From positions 1 through 42,298 of the forward strand of contig JAISRR010000215.1 in NCBI GenBank assembly GCA_031273565.1: 42,298 nt of DNA, in the 5' to 3' direction. The notes beneath the pieces were generated by a model that did no database searches, was not told the origin of the DNA, and worked only from the letters and a program-made list of their open reading frames with translations. Positions within the stretch are counted from its first letter, which is position 1; every line of letters begins with the position of its first letter. The position numbers and the translations under genes were made by a program. Shown piece by piece: positions 7,106-15,006 of this stretch. Origin of the DNA: Zoogloeaceae bacterium. Its GTDB lineage: Bacteria; Pseudomonadota; Gammaproteobacteria; Burkholderiales; Rhodocyclaceae.

Positions 7106-8044
7106 CTACAAATCCTCATCCAGCGCCAGCGCCTTCTGTTGACGGGAAATGAATTCCTGCATGCTGTCGATGCCGCGCATTTGCAGGATGGCGTTTCTGA
7201 CGGCGGCTTCAATCAACACGGCGAGGTTGCGACCGGCGACGACGGGAATGACCACCTTGCGGATGTGCACGCCCAGAATTTCCTGTGTCTGCGCGTCCAG
7301 CGGCAGGCGCGGGGCTTCCAGGCCGACGACGGGTTTTTGCAGGTACACGATGAGTTTCAGTTTCATTTTCCGGCGCGAGGCGGTTTCGCCGAAAATGGAA
7401 CGGATGTTCAACAGCCCCAGACCACGCACTTCCAGATAATCCTGCAACATGCCGGGACAACGGCCTTCCAGGGTGGAAGGGGCGATACGGGCGAGTTCGA
7501 CGACATCGTCGGCAACCAGACCGTGACCACGCGAAATGAGTTCCAGCGCCAACTCGGATTTGCCGACGCCGGAATCGCCGGTAATCAGCACGCCCATGCT
7601 CAGAACATCCATGAATACGCCATGCACGGAGGTGGTGGCGGCCAGCCGTCTGGCCAGATAGATGCGTAACTGGTCGATCACGGCGGCGCAGGGTTTCTGC
7701 GAGGTGAACAGCGGCGTCTGCGTGGTTTCGCAGAGGCCGCGCAGGATATCCGGCGCCGGCAGACCGTCGGAAACGATCAGCGCGGGCGGCAGGGCGGCAA
7801 GCAGTTCGCCGATTTGCCTGGAAAACTGCGCGCCGGAAATGCGGGCGAGCCAGGCGATTTCCGCAGTGCCGATGACTTGCAGGCGTTCCGGGTGGATGAA
7901 GTTCATGTGCCCGATGACGTCTGCCCCGTAATTGCCGGTTCCTTTCAGGCTGATATGGCGCTTGGTGTTGACGGCGATTTCCCAGCTGAGTTCCAGCTTG
8001 TCGCGGTGATCCTCGAAGAGCTGTTGGAGGCTGATTTCCTGCAT
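7106..8044 (-). CDS. hprK: HPr kinase/phosphorylase
   Basis: HprK phosphorylates and dephosphorylates a serine of HPr-type phosphocarriers, in proteobacteria the nitrogen-PTS HPr. At 312 residues it is full length: an N-terminal domain, the P-loop GDSGVGKS (156-163), and the HprK signature EVRGLGLLNI (204-213) followed by the capping helix region. The capping-loop RKMKLKLIV segment is present. It lies 18 bases downstream of ptsN. The HPr gene itself (ptsH) and ptsI are not in the window. Confidence 0.96.
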   Translation of the reverse strand: MQEISLQQLFEDHRDKLELSWEIAVNTKRHISLKGTGNYGADVIGHMNFIHPERLQVIGTAEIAWLARISGAQFSRQIGELLAALPPALIVSDGLPAPDILRGLCETTQTPLFTSQKPCAAVIDQLRIYLARRLAATTSVHGVFMDVLSMGVLITGDSGVGKSELALELISRGHGLVADDVVELARIAPSTLEGRCPGMLQDYLEVRGLGLLNIRSIFGETASRRKMKLKLIVYLQKPVVGLEAPRLPLDAQTQEILGVHIRKVVIPVVAGRNLAVLIEAAVRNAILQMRGIDSMQEFISRQQKALALDEDL

Positions 8045-8062
8045 GGCGGGAGGGCGAACGGA

Positions 8063-8521
8063 TCAGTCCGCGCTGGCGGTGGAAAAAAGTTCGCGCACGC
8101 TCGCCGCATCGGACGCGGCGGCGAGTTTTTCCCGAAAATCGCGGTTGGCGAAACAGGTGGCCAGCGCCGCGAGCGCCTGCAAGGAGGTTTCGGTGGCCTG
8201 TTCCGGCGCGAGCAGGACAAAAACCAGACGGACCGGGCGTTTGTCGGGCGCGTCGAAATCAATGGGTTCCGCCAGACGGATGAAAGCGCCGGCGGTTTCT
8301 TTCAGACCCTTGATGCGACCATGCGGAATGGCGACGCCCTGACCCAGACCGGTGGAACCCAGTTTTTCCCGCGCCAGCAGGTTGTCGAAGACAAGGGCGC
8401 GGTCAATGCCGCAGGTATTGGCAAGGAGCTGGCTGGCTTCTTCAAACAGCCGTTTTTTACTGCCGGCTTCCAGATCCAGAAGGATGTGTGTTTCCGGCAG
8501 GAGATGTGTGATGGGATTCAT
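8063..8521 (-). CDS. ptsN: nitrogen-PTS EIIA component PtsN
   Basis: EIIA-Ntr, the terminal acceptor of the regulatory nitrogen phosphotransferase system, which signals nitrogen and potassium state rather than moving sugar. The 152-residue protein has the active-site context GSTGLGQGVAIPHGRI with His67 as phospho-acceptor. It sits in the canonical rpoN-hpf-ptsN-hprK order. The spacer to hpf is 57 bases and is almost filled by a 16-bp hairpin. No clear Shine-Dalgarno is seen before the ATG, so the hairpin may influence its translation or stability. Confidence 0.96.
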   Translation of the reverse strand: MNPITHLLPETHILLDLEAGSKKRLFEEASQLLANTCGIDRALVFDNLLAREKLGSTGLGQGVAIPHGRIKGLKETAGAFIRLAEPIDFDAPDKRPVRLVFVLLAPEQATETSLQALAALATCFANRDFREKLAAASDAASVRELFSTASAD

Positions 8522-8537
8522 GTTATTTCGGCGGTTC

Positions 8538-8572
8538 GGGCGTCTGCCGGAAAGCGTTTCCGGCAGATGCCC
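8538..8572. other. long hairpin between hpf and ptsN
   Basis: Sixteen bases at 8538-8553 pair with 8557-8572 around a 3-base loop, with a single G-T wobble position. It occupies the spacer of an otherwise compact operon. No T-tract follows, so RNA processing, differential stability or attenuation is more likely than termination. Confidence 0.7.
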
Positions 8573-8578
8573 GGAATA

Positions 8579-8902
8579 TCAATCCGCGAGGTGATTGGCG
8601 ACTTTGTCGCCACGATGATGGTTACTGACTTTCTGCTTGTGTTTTTGCACCTGGCGATCCAGCTTGTCACACATGCTGTCGATGGCGGCATAGAGGTCGT
8701 TTTCAACGCTTTCCACGAAAATGTCGCGGCCCGGCACATGTACGGTGACTTCCGCTTTCTGTTTCAGTTTGTCGACAGAAAGGATGACCGTTAAGCCGGT
8801 GACCCGTTCGAAGTGATTGATGACGGGATCAAGTTTGTTTTCCACGTAGTCGTGCAGCGCGGGCGTGACTTCGACATGGTGACCGCTGATCTGTAGATTC
8901 AT
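8579..8902 (-). CDS. hpf: short-form ribosome hibernation promoting factor
   Basis: Hpf binds the 30S decoding region and promotes inactive 100S ribosome dimers in stationary phase. The 107-residue protein has the family start MNLQISGHHVEVTPALHDYV, the VHVPGRDIFVE segment and the basic helix near residues 80-97; the long-form C-terminal dimerisation domain is absent. An excellent ribosome site (AAGGAG, six bases from ATG) precedes it. It begins 14 bases after rpoN, as in many proteobacterial sigma-54 operons. Confidence 0.95.
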   Translation of the reverse strand: MNLQISGHHVEVTPALHDYVENKLDPVINHFERVTGLTVILSVDKLKQKAEVTVHVPGRDIFVESVENDLYAAIDSMCDKLDRQVQKHKQKVSNHHRGDKVANHLAD

Positions 8903-8916
8903 TGTGTTCTCCTTTT

Positions 8917-10416
8917 TTACAGGGTCTTGCGTAAATTAACCGGCGGGATGCCAAGCGCTTCGCGGTATTTCGCCACGGTGCGCCGCGCTACAACGATTCC
9001 CTGCTGGCCTAGTATTTCGGATATTTGACTATCCGACAAGGGCTTCTTGCCATCTTCGCCGCCAATCAGTTGTTTGATCAGGGCGCGGATGGCGGTAGCG
9101 GAACAGGCGCCACCGCTGTCGGTGGACACATGACTGCCGAAGAAGTACTTGAGTTCAAAAATGCCGCGCGGCGTCGCCATGTATTTCTGGCTGGTGACAC
9201 GCGACACGGTTGATTCGTGCAAACCGATGACATCGGCGATCTCGCGCAGCACCAGGGGCCGCATGGCGACTTCGCCGTATTCGAAAAACTGACGCTGGCG
9301 ATCGACGATGGCTTGCGATACGCGGGCGATGGTGTCGAAACGCTGCTGCACATTTTTGATGAGCCAGCGCGCCTCCTGCAATTGCGTGGACAGGCCGTGT
9401 TCGCTGCCGCGCTTCTGCCGGGCGAGAATCTCGGCGTAGAGGCGGTTTACCCGCAGTTTCGGGAAGGCGTCCGGGTTGATTTGCGACATCCAACGCCCGC
9501 GCACTTTTTTGACAATCACATCGGGAATGACATAGCGGGTGTCCAACGCCGCGAAACGCGCGGCGGGCCTCGGATTGAGGCCGACGATCAGCGCGTGCGC
9601 GGCCTTCAGCGCCTCGTCGCTGCATTCCAGTTGCTTGATGATCCTGTTGAAATCGCGGTTGGCCAGAAGGTCGAGATGCCGCTCCACGATGATGAGCGCC
9701 AGATCGCGCGTGGGCGCGGCGGGTAACGCCTTGAGTTGCAACCCCAGACACTCCTGCGGCGAACGCGCGCCGATGCCGGTGGGGTCGAGGCTTTGCAACT
9801 GCTTCAGGGCGATTTCCAGATCGTCGGCGTCCACCTCGTATTCGGGCGGGATGGTTTCCAGCAATTCCTCCAGGCTGGCGGAAAGGTAACCATCGTCGTC
9901 CAGCCCTTCGCCCAGAAAGCGGATCAGCGCCTTGTCGTGGTCGGAATACTGGGAAAGTCCCAACTGCCATTCCAGATGGTCGCGCAGGCTCGTGGCGGCG
10001 GCTTGCAGGTCGTGCGCCTCAACATCGTCGTCATCGTCGCGGTCGCGCCCGCTGCCGGTGCCGCCGTAGCTGCCGCTGTCCTGAAACCAGCGGTCTTCCT
10101 CAATATCCGTTGGTGTAAGTTCGGCGCGGTTTTCATCGCGGAATTCCCCGGAATCGCCCCGCTCGCCGCGTTCCTCCTGCGCTTCATGCGCGTGCTCACG
10201 CTCGCCATCACCGCTCCCGTTCATGCCGTCCACGTTGCCATTGGCGCGGCTGAACGCCGCTTCGTCTTCGCGTTCCAGCAACGGGTTTTCCAGCAGGTAA
10301 CGCTCGATTTCCTGGTTCATGTCCAGCGTCGACAGTTGCAGGAGTTTGATCGCCTGCTGCAACTGCGGCGTCAGTGCCAGTTGTTGTGAGAGTTTGAGTT
10401 GTAGGGATGGCTTCAT
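8917..10416 (-). CDS. rpoN: RNA polymerase sigma-54 factor RpoN
   Basis: The alternative sigma factor for enhancer-dependent promoters (-24/-12), 499 residues from the ATG at 10416. The open frame extends further upstream, but MKPSLQLKLSQQLALTPQ is the invariant family start. Region I is glutamine/leucine-rich; region II is a long acidic linker (about residues 60-130 with runs of D and E). Then come the core-binding domain, the helix-turn-helix (REIADVIGLHESTVSRVT), and the RpoN box ARRTVAKYRE near the C-terminus that reads the -24 element. It lies 34 bases after lptB, the usual neighbour. Confidence 0.97.
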   Translation of the reverse strand: MKPSLQLKLSQQLALTPQLQQAIKLLQLSTLDMNQEIERYLLENPLLEREDEAAFSRANGNVDGMNGSGDGEREHAHEAQEERGERGDSGEFRDENRAELTPTDIEEDRWFQDSGSYGGTGSGRDRDDDDDVEAHDLQAAATSLRDHLEWQLGLSQYSDHDKALIRFLGEGLDDDGYLSASLEELLETIPPEYEVDADDLEIALKQLQSLDPTGIGARSPQECLGLQLKALPAAPTRDLALIIVERHLDLLANRDFNRIIKQLECSDEALKAAHALIVGLNPRPAARFAALDTRYVIPDVIVKKVRGRWMSQINPDAFPKLRVNRLYAEILARQKRGSEHGLSTQLQEARWLIKNVQQRFDTIARVSQAIVDRQRQFFEYGEVAMRPLVLREIADVIGLHESTVSRVTSQKYMATPRGIFELKYFFGSHVSTDSGGACSATAIRALIKQLIGGEDGKKPLSDSQISEILGQQGIVVARRTVAKYREALGIPPVNLRKTL

Positions 10417-10450
10417 GCGGGATATGGAGTTCTTGTTTGGCCGCTCAACG

Positions 10451-11197
10451 TTACAGGCGGAAGTGCTCGCCCAGATAAACCTTGCGAACGTCTTCATTAT
10501 AGACGATCTCGTCAGGCGTCCCCCGCGCCAACACCTGGCCTTCATTGATAATCCAGGCATGGTCACAGATGCCCAGCGTTTCGCGCACATTGTGGTCCGT
10601 AATCAACACGCCGATGCCGCGTTCCTTCAGGAAGCGGATGATTTTCTGGATATCCAGCACGGCGATGGGATCGACCCCGGCGAAGGGTTCGTCAAGCAGG
10701 ATGAAACGGGGATGGGTCGCCAGTGCGCGGGCGATTTCCACCCGTCGCCGCTCGCCGCCGGAGAGCGCCGCTGCCGGGGTGTGGCGGATGTGGGTGATGT
10801 GCAGTTCTTCAAGCAGGGTTTCCAGACGCTCGTCGACTTCCTCGACAGAGAGGTTCAGAAGTTCCAGCACCGCCTGGATATTGTCCGCCACGGAGAGCTT
10901 TCTGAACACCGAGGCTTCCTGCGGCAGATAGGAAAGCCCCAGCCGCGCCCGCCTGTGCATGGGCAGGTGGGTGATGCGGGTATCGTCAATGTAAATTTCA
11001 CCGCCGTCGGAAGCCGCCAGACCGACGATCATGTAAAAACAGGTGGTCTTGCCCGCGCCGTTCGGCCCCAGAAGGCCCACGACCTCGCCGCTTTCCACCT
11101 GAAAGGAGACATCGGAAACCACGGTGCGGGATTTGTAGCGTTTCTTGAGATTGCGGGCCTTCAGCGTGCTCGCCGGGGCGCTTTGCGCATCACTCAT
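10451..11197 (-). CDS. lptB: LPS export ABC transporter ATPase LptB
   Basis: The cytoplasmic ATPase that drives lipopolysaccharide extraction by the LptB2FG complex. About 248 residues with Walker [10 protein letters not shown] (44-52), signature SGGERRR (146-152), Walker B ILLDEP (166-171) and the LptB-typical [15 protein letters not shown]-loop region. The second of two tandem ATGs (11197) is chosen because AGAGGG is five bases upstream; the first is at 11200, and a TTG at 11212 is also in frame. The start lies inside the recX stop region (8-base overlap), an unusual partnership: lptC and lptA, normally just upstream, are missing here. LptF and LptG are encoded at 20175-22377. Confidence 0.95.
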   Translation of the reverse strand: MSDAQSAPASTLKARNLKKRYKSRTVVSDVSFQVESGEVVGLLGPNGAGKTTCFYMIVGLAASDGGEIYIDDTRITHLPMHRRARLGLSYLPQEASVFRKLSVADNIQAVLELLNLSVEEVDERLETLLEELHITHIRHTPAAALSGGERRRVEIARALATHPRFILLDEPFAGVDPIAVLDIQKIIRFLKERGIGVLITDHNVRETLGICDHAWIINEGQVLARGTPDEIVYNEDVRKVYLGEHFRL

Positions 11198-11639
11198 CAT
11201 CACCCTCTTCAATCAAACCTTGCAACACCTGCCGCACGGCAGACGGGGAAAACCCCCGGTATTGCAGAAATCGTTGTTGTCTGGCCCTGTCCGCAAGATT
11301 GTCAGGCAGGATGCCGAATTTTTTTTGCCACACTTCCCGGCAACGCCGGGTTTCGTCTTCGCCCAGAGCGAGACTGTCCGCAATGAGTTCGTCGGAGACG
11401 CCATCTTGCTGCAACTCCCGGGCGAGACGCAGGTCGCCATAACGACGACCGCGCGCCGTAACCCGCATTTCCGCGTAACGCGCGTCCGAAAGCTGCCGCC
11501 GACCGACCAGATCGTCGAGAAGACGCTCCAGTTCCGCCGCTGACCCGGCCAGGGGGGAGAGCTTTTTTGCCAGCGTGGCGCGGCTGTATTCCCGTTGCGC
11601 CAGCAAGGCAACCGCTTTCGCCCGCAGGGTGTCAGGCAT
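11190..11639 (-). CDS. recX: regulatory protein RecX
   Basis: RecX binds RecA filaments and modulates recombinase and co-protease activity. The 149-residue, helix-rich protein has the family patterns [17 protein letters not shown] near the N-terminus, LSDARYAE, and [13 protein letters not shown] near the C-terminus. The ATG overlaps the recA stop by eight bases (ATGCCTGA), so translation is coupled to recA, a common arrangement. Its stop overlaps lptB. Confidence 0.95.
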   Translation of the reverse strand: MPDTLRAKAVALLAQREYSRATLAKKLSPLAGSAAELERLLDDLVGRRQLSDARYAEMRVTARGRRYGDLRLARELQQDGVSDELIADSLALGEDETRRCREVWQKKFGILPDNLADRARQQRFLQYRGFSPSAVRQVLQGLIEEGDDE

Positions 11640-12711
11640 CTACGTCCGCATTGGCTGCGTTTTTGGCTTCTGCCGTGGCCGCCGCCTTGCCTGCCCCCGC
11701 TTTGCCGGCTTTGGCGGCGATGTTCTGGCGCACGGCGGCGCGAACGCCCGCTTCAACCTCCTGGGCGATGTCGGCGTGCGCCTTCAGGAATTCGCGCACA
11801 TTGTCCTTGCCCTGACCGATCTTGTTGCCCTTGTAGGCATACCACGCGCCGGACTTGTCGATCAGCTTGTGCTCGACGCCCAGATCGACAATCTCGCCCT
11901 CGCGGGAGATGCCCTCGCCGTAGAGGATTTCGAAGAAGGCTTCCTTGAAGGGCGGCGCAACCTTGTTTTTGACCACTTTGACCTTGGTTTCGTTGCCGAT
12001 GACCTCATCGTTTTTCTTGATGCTGCCGATGCGACGGATGTCCAGGCGCACGGAAGCATAAAACTTGAGGGCGTTACCGCCGGTCGTGGTTTCCGGGCTG
12101 CCGAACATGACGCCGATTTTCATGCGGATCTGGTTGATGAAAACAACCAGCGTATTGGTTTTCTTGATGTTGGCGGTCAGTTTTCGCAACGCCTGACTCA
12201 TCAGGCGGGCGTGCAGGCCCATCATGGAATCGCCCATCTCGCCTTCGATTTCCGCTTTCGGCGTCAGCGCCGCCACCGAGTCGATGACAATGATGTCGAC
12301 CGAGCCGGAACGCACCAGCATGTCGGCGATTTCCAACGCCTGCTCGCCAGTGTCGGGCTGGGAAATCAGCAATTCGCCGACATTGACGCCCAGCTTTTGC
12401 GCGTATTGCGGGTCGAGCGCGTGCTCCGCGTCGATGAAGGCCGCCGTGCCGCCCAGTTTTTGCATTTCCGCCACCACTTGCAGACAGAGCGTGGTCTTGC
12501 CGGAAGATTCCGGCCCGTAAATTTCCACCACCCGACCGCGTGGCAAACCGCCCACGCCCAGCGCCAGATCCAGCCCCAGCGAGCCGGTCGACACCACCTG
12601 GATGGCTTCGTCGATTTCGGCTTCCCCCATCTTCATGATGGATCCCTTGCCGAATTGCTTTTCAATCTGCGCCAGCGCCGCCGCCAGCGCTTTGGCCTTG
12701 TTTTCGTCCAT
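11632..12711 (-). CDS. recA: recombinase RecA
   Basis: RecA forms filaments on single-stranded DNA, performs strand exchange and triggers LexA cleavage. The 359-residue protein has Walker [10 protein letters not shown] at 66-74 (same numbering as E. coli), the [15 protein letters not shown]-type Walker B region, the L1/L2 loops ([15 protein letters not shown] context) and an alanine/lysine-rich C-terminal tail ending acidic. The ATG at 12711 is preceded by GAGGGG nine bases away; an in-frame ATG at 12720 abuts that site and is less likely. A promoter at 12743-12771 fits. Confidence 0.98.
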   Translation of the reverse strand: MDENKAKALAAALAQIEKQFGKGSIMKMGEAEIDEAIQVVSTGSLGLDLALGVGGLPRGRVVEIYGPESSGKTTLCLQVVAEMQKLGGTAAFIDAEHALDPQYAQKLGVNVGELLISQPDTGEQALEIADMLVRSGSVDIIVIDSVAALTPKAEIEGEMGDSMMGLHARLMSQALRKLTANIKKTNTLVVFINQIRMKIGVMFGSPETTTGGNALKFYASVRLDIRRIGSIKKNDEVIGNETKVKVVKNKVAPPFKEAFFEILYGEGISREGEIVDLGVEHKLIDKSGAWYAYKGNKIGQGKDNVREFLKAHADIAQEVEAGVRAAVRQNIAAKAGKAGAGKAAATAEAKNAANADVDA

Positions 12712-12742
12712 GTTGTGCATCCCCTCAAATTTGTAGCGCGGC

Positions 12743-12771
12743 ATTATGGCACATCAGTGAGCAGGTGTCAG
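12743..12771 (-). promoter_or_regulatory. predicted sigma-70 promoter of recA
   Basis: On the minus strand, CTGACA (12771-12766) and CATAAT (12748-12743) are separated by exactly 17 bases, giving a start about 25 bases before the recA ATG. The -35 lies within the degenerate heptamer units. No CTGT-N8-ACAG LexA operator is visible in or near it. Confidence 0.6.
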
Positions 12772-12798
12772 ATATCGGGCGTCAGGGCACAGGGCAAT
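12764..12798. repeat. degenerate heptamer array upstream of recA
   Basis: Five consecutive 7-base units, GGTGTCA, GATATCG, GGCGTCA, GGGCACA and GGGCAAT, resemble the GGGATCA arrays elsewhere in the window, where GGCGTCA also directly precedes the largest array (32824). Confidence 0.45.
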
Positions 12799-12834
12799 CG
12801 CATTTGACTGACTCCGAGGCCCTGGCCGCAAACA

Positions 12835-12862
12835 CCGTCATTCCCCTGCATGGGAATGACGG
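12835..12862. repeat. 11-bp hairpin repeat (CCGTCATTCCC type)
   Basis: CCGTCATTCCC (12835-12845) and GGGAATGACGG (12852-12862) form a perfect stem with a 6-base loop. Hairpins with this arm sequence are widespread intergenic repeats in proteobacterial genomes; only one copy is seen here. Confidence 0.65.
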
Positions 12863-12869
12863 CAGGCTG

Positions 12870-12957
12870 GGCGGGATCTACGATACCGCCGTCGTTAACA
12901 TGCGGCGCTTTCGGAGAAAGCGCCCTACCTGAACCCGCCCTACCTGAACCCGCTCAG
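12870..12957. repeat. REP/BIME-like element, copy A
   Basis: Two hairpins: GGCGGGATC-TAC-GATACCGCC (12870-12890, one mismatch) and GGCGCTTTC-GGA-GAAAGCGCC (12904-12924, perfect), joined by a GTCGTTAACATGC spacer. A 15-base direct duplication of CGCCCTACCTGAACC follows. The layout matches the other copies at 18941, 32941, 35722 and 42256. Confidence 0.8.
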
Positions 12958-13225
12958 GCTACGATTCCAGGAGGCATTCGCGCCGTTGGTCGACGCGTTC
13001 GATTTTTTGGCGTGAAGCACCGCAAACCATACTGCCACCTCATCAACCGCTGATTGAAAACGCGTTTCCTCAAAAGCTGACGACATCTGCGTGTGCGATT
13101 GCCCTGCGTCAGGGCACGGGGCGATGACCTGAAAGCCATCGCCATGCGAAGCCGCTCAAATCCTGTGGGCTGACCTGGCGCTGCGCCACTGAGCTGCAAT
13201 GCCCTGCATCCATGTGCCGATGTGT

Positions 13226-13254
13226 TTGACAGGCGGTCTTCTTGTCTTTAGAAT
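13226..13254 (+). promoter_or_regulatory. strong sigma-70 promoter of rplM-rpsI
   Basis: TTGACA (13226-13231, exact consensus) and TAGAAT (13249-13254) are 17 bases apart. Transcription would start about 30 bases before the rplM ribosome site, as expected for a ribosomal protein operon. Confidence 0.8.
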
Positions 13255-13292
13255 CACGCCTCTTTTGAATTTTGCAGGCAAGGATGCCGTCA

Positions 13293-13721
13293 ATGAAAAC
13301 ATTTTCCGCCAAACCGCATGAGGTGACGCGCGAGTGGTTTGTGGTGGATGCCACGGACAAGGTACTCGGTCGTCTCGCCAGCGCCATCGCGCATCGTCTG
13401 CGCGGCAAGCATAAAACCATCTACACCCCGCACGTGGATACCGGCGACTTTATCGTCGTCACCAATGTTGAGAAATTGCGTGTTACCGGCAACAAGGCCG
13501 AGGACAAAAAGTATTTCCGCCACACCGGTTTTCCCGGCGGCGTTTACGAAACCAATTTCAAGAAAATGCAACAACGTTTCCCCGGTCGCGCCCTGGAAAA
13601 GGCCGTCAAGGGAATGTTGCCCAAAGGCCCGCTGGGTTACGCCATGCTGAAAAAGCTGAAATGTTACGCTGGCGCCCAACATCCGCACTCCGCCCAGCAG
13701 CCCAGGGCGCTGGAAATTTAA
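13293..13721 (+). CDS. rplM: 50S ribosomal protein L13
   Basis: An early-assembly 23S rRNA-binding protein of the large subunit. The ATG at 13293 gives 142 residues, the normal length, starting MKTFSAKP and preceded by AGGA; the open frame begins seven codons earlier. Family motifs [47 protein letters not shown] and [21 protein letters not shown] are all present. It is followed after nine bases by rpsI, the universal pairing. Confidence 0.98.
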   Translation: MKTFSAKPHEVTREWFVVDATDKVLGRLASAIAHRLRGKHKTIYTPHVDTGDFIVVTNVEKLRVTGNKAEDKKYFRHTGFPGGVYETNFKKMQQRFPGRALEKAVKGMLPKGPLGYAMLKKLKCYAGAQHPHSAQQPRALEI

Positions 13722-13730
13722 GGATCAGAC

Positions 13731-14129
13731 ATGGCAGCAGTCAGCAATTATTACTACGGTACCGGGCGGCGCAAGAGCGCCATTGCCCGTGTCTTCATGA
13801 AACGCGGTTCCGGTGCCATCGTGGTGAACGGCAAGCCGCTGGATGAATTCTTCTCCCGCGAAACGGGTCGCATGGTCGTGCGTCAACCTTTGGTGCTGGT
13901 CAACCAGCTCGAAGGCTTCGACATCAAGGTCAATGTTATCGGTGGCGGCGAATCCGGTCAGGCCGGTGCGGTTCGCCACGGCATCACCCGCGCCCTGCTC
14001 GAATTCGATTCCACCCTGAAACCCGCCCTTTCCAACGCCGGTTTCGTCACCCGCGACGCGCGCGAAGTGGAGCGGAAAAAAGTCGGTCTGCACAAAGCGC
14101 GGCGCAGGAAACAGTTTTCCAAGCGTTAA
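13731..14129 (+). CDS. rpsI: 30S ribosomal protein S9
   Basis: A small-subunit head protein whose basic C-terminal tail reaches the P-site tRNA. 132 residues with [15 protein letters not shown] at the N-terminus, [15 protein letters not shown] in the middle and the invariant end [14 protein letters not shown]. Ribosome site AAGGA lies before the ATG. A strong terminator follows 24 bases after the stop, so the operon is just rplM-rpsI. Confidence 0.98.
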   Translation: MAAVSNYYYGTGRRKSAIARVFMKRGSGAIVVNGKPLDEFFSRETGRMVVRQPLVLVNQLEGFDIKVNVIGGGESGQAGAVRHGITRALLEFDSTLKPALSNAGFVTRDAREVERKKVGLHKARRRKQFSKR

Positions 14130-14153
14130 GCGCGTTTTTACTTTTACCGGAAG

Positions 14154-14183
14154 GCCGTCCGATTTTCGTCGGGCGGCTTTTTT
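14154..14183 (+). terminator. intrinsic terminator of rplM-rpsI
   Basis: GCCGTCCGA (14154-14162) pairs with TCGGGCGGC (14169-14177, one G-T wobble) and is followed by six T residues. Confidence 0.88.
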
Positions 14184-14265
14184 AATTTCAGGCTGCGCCG
14201 GGGTATCATGTCGCCTTTCCGGAGGAGACAACCATGCGAACAATATTGCTGCCGGGAGAAGCGCC

Positions 14266-14994
14266 ATGCGTCGACTGAGACGACTCTGGCGTAATTTCGG
14301 CATTCGCGCGGCGCGGGTGGACATCCGTTCACACGCGGCGTGGTATGCCTATGCCGCATTGGGTGCAGCGGTGACGCTGGCGGGCGTGCTCCTGTTTTAC
14401 GGCCTGTGGAAAAGTCTGCGCTCACCCGAAGAACAGAACGTGGAGAGCCTGCGCGCGCGCCTTGAAGAACTGGAAGTCAGGGCGACGCAGGACGACGGGG
14501 TGCTCGCCAGCAATCTGGAAATGACGCACAGCGCGAATCGGCAACTGGCCGGCGAGTTGCGCGTGCTCTCCGACGAACAAACGGTATTGAAAGACGATCT
14601 CGCCTATTTTTTACGGTTGGTGCCGGTCGGCACGCGCGAGGGCGAGGTCCGTCTGGACAGATTCGTCCTGTGGCCTGAAGCGGCGGCGGATTCGGGCGCG
14701 GCGCGGCGTTATCGTTACAGTGTTCTGGTGGGCTACCACACCGGGCGTCAAACCGGGGAATTCGCGGGTACCCTGAAATTCGTCCTCACCGTCGTGCATG
14801 AGGGTCAAACCCTGCAACGCATCCTGCCTGCGGATGCGAAGATGGCGGCGCAACCGGAGTATCAGGTCAGGACACATCAGTGGGTACGCAAGGAAGGCGT
14901 GCTGGAAATCGCGCCCGGCGATGTGTTGAAAAAAGCGGAACTGCGACTCGTGCAGGCTAACCGTGCGCGCGCCGTGGCGAGCGTCACTTTTTAA
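14266..14994 (+). CDS. DUF6776-type membrane-anchored coiled-coil protein
   Basis: A 242-residue protein of a betaproteobacterial family of unknown function (DUF6776 by recognition). A basic N-terminus is followed by one membrane helix (about residues 25-48), a coiled coil rich in E, L and R (about 55-110), and a periplasmic beta-rich domain (YRYSVLVGYHTGRQTGEFAGTL). The arrangement resembles division or wall-synthesis scaffolds such as FtsB/MreC-like proteins. The ribosome site GGGAGAA lies before the ATG. The bactofilin gene starts 12 bases after its stop, suggesting it acts with the bactofilin at the envelope. Confidence 0.75.
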   Translation: MRRLRRLWRNFGIRAARVDIRSHAAWYAYAALGAAVTLAGVLLFYGLWKSLRSPEEQNVESLRARLEELEVRATQDDGVLASNLEMTHSANRQLAGELRVLSDEQTVLKDDLAYFLRLVPVGTREGEVRLDRFVLWPEAAADSGAARRYRYSVLVGYHTGRQTGEFAGTLKFVLTVVHEGQTLQRILPADAKMAAQPEYQVRTHQWVRKEGVLEIAPGDVLKKAELRLVQANRARAVASVTF

Positions 14995-15006
14995 TCAGGA
15001 GACTTT

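Larger units (their letters stand above)
12712..13292. other. gene-free 580-base spacer between recA and rplM
   Basis: No convincing gene. It contains, left to right, the recA promoter, a degenerate heptamer array (12764-12798), a 12-base word CAGGGCAATCGC (12790-12801) that recurs inverted at 13095-13106, an 11-bp hairpin (12835-12862), a REP-like two-hairpin element (12870-12957) and the rplM promoter (13226-13254). Short open frames here are made of repeat sequence. The 13000-13200 part shows nothing else recognisable. Confidence 0.7.

Noticed and set aside
12850-13053. 67-codon open frame between recA and rplM
   Set aside because: Built from REP element sequence; similar peptide strings appear wherever a REP copy is translated.
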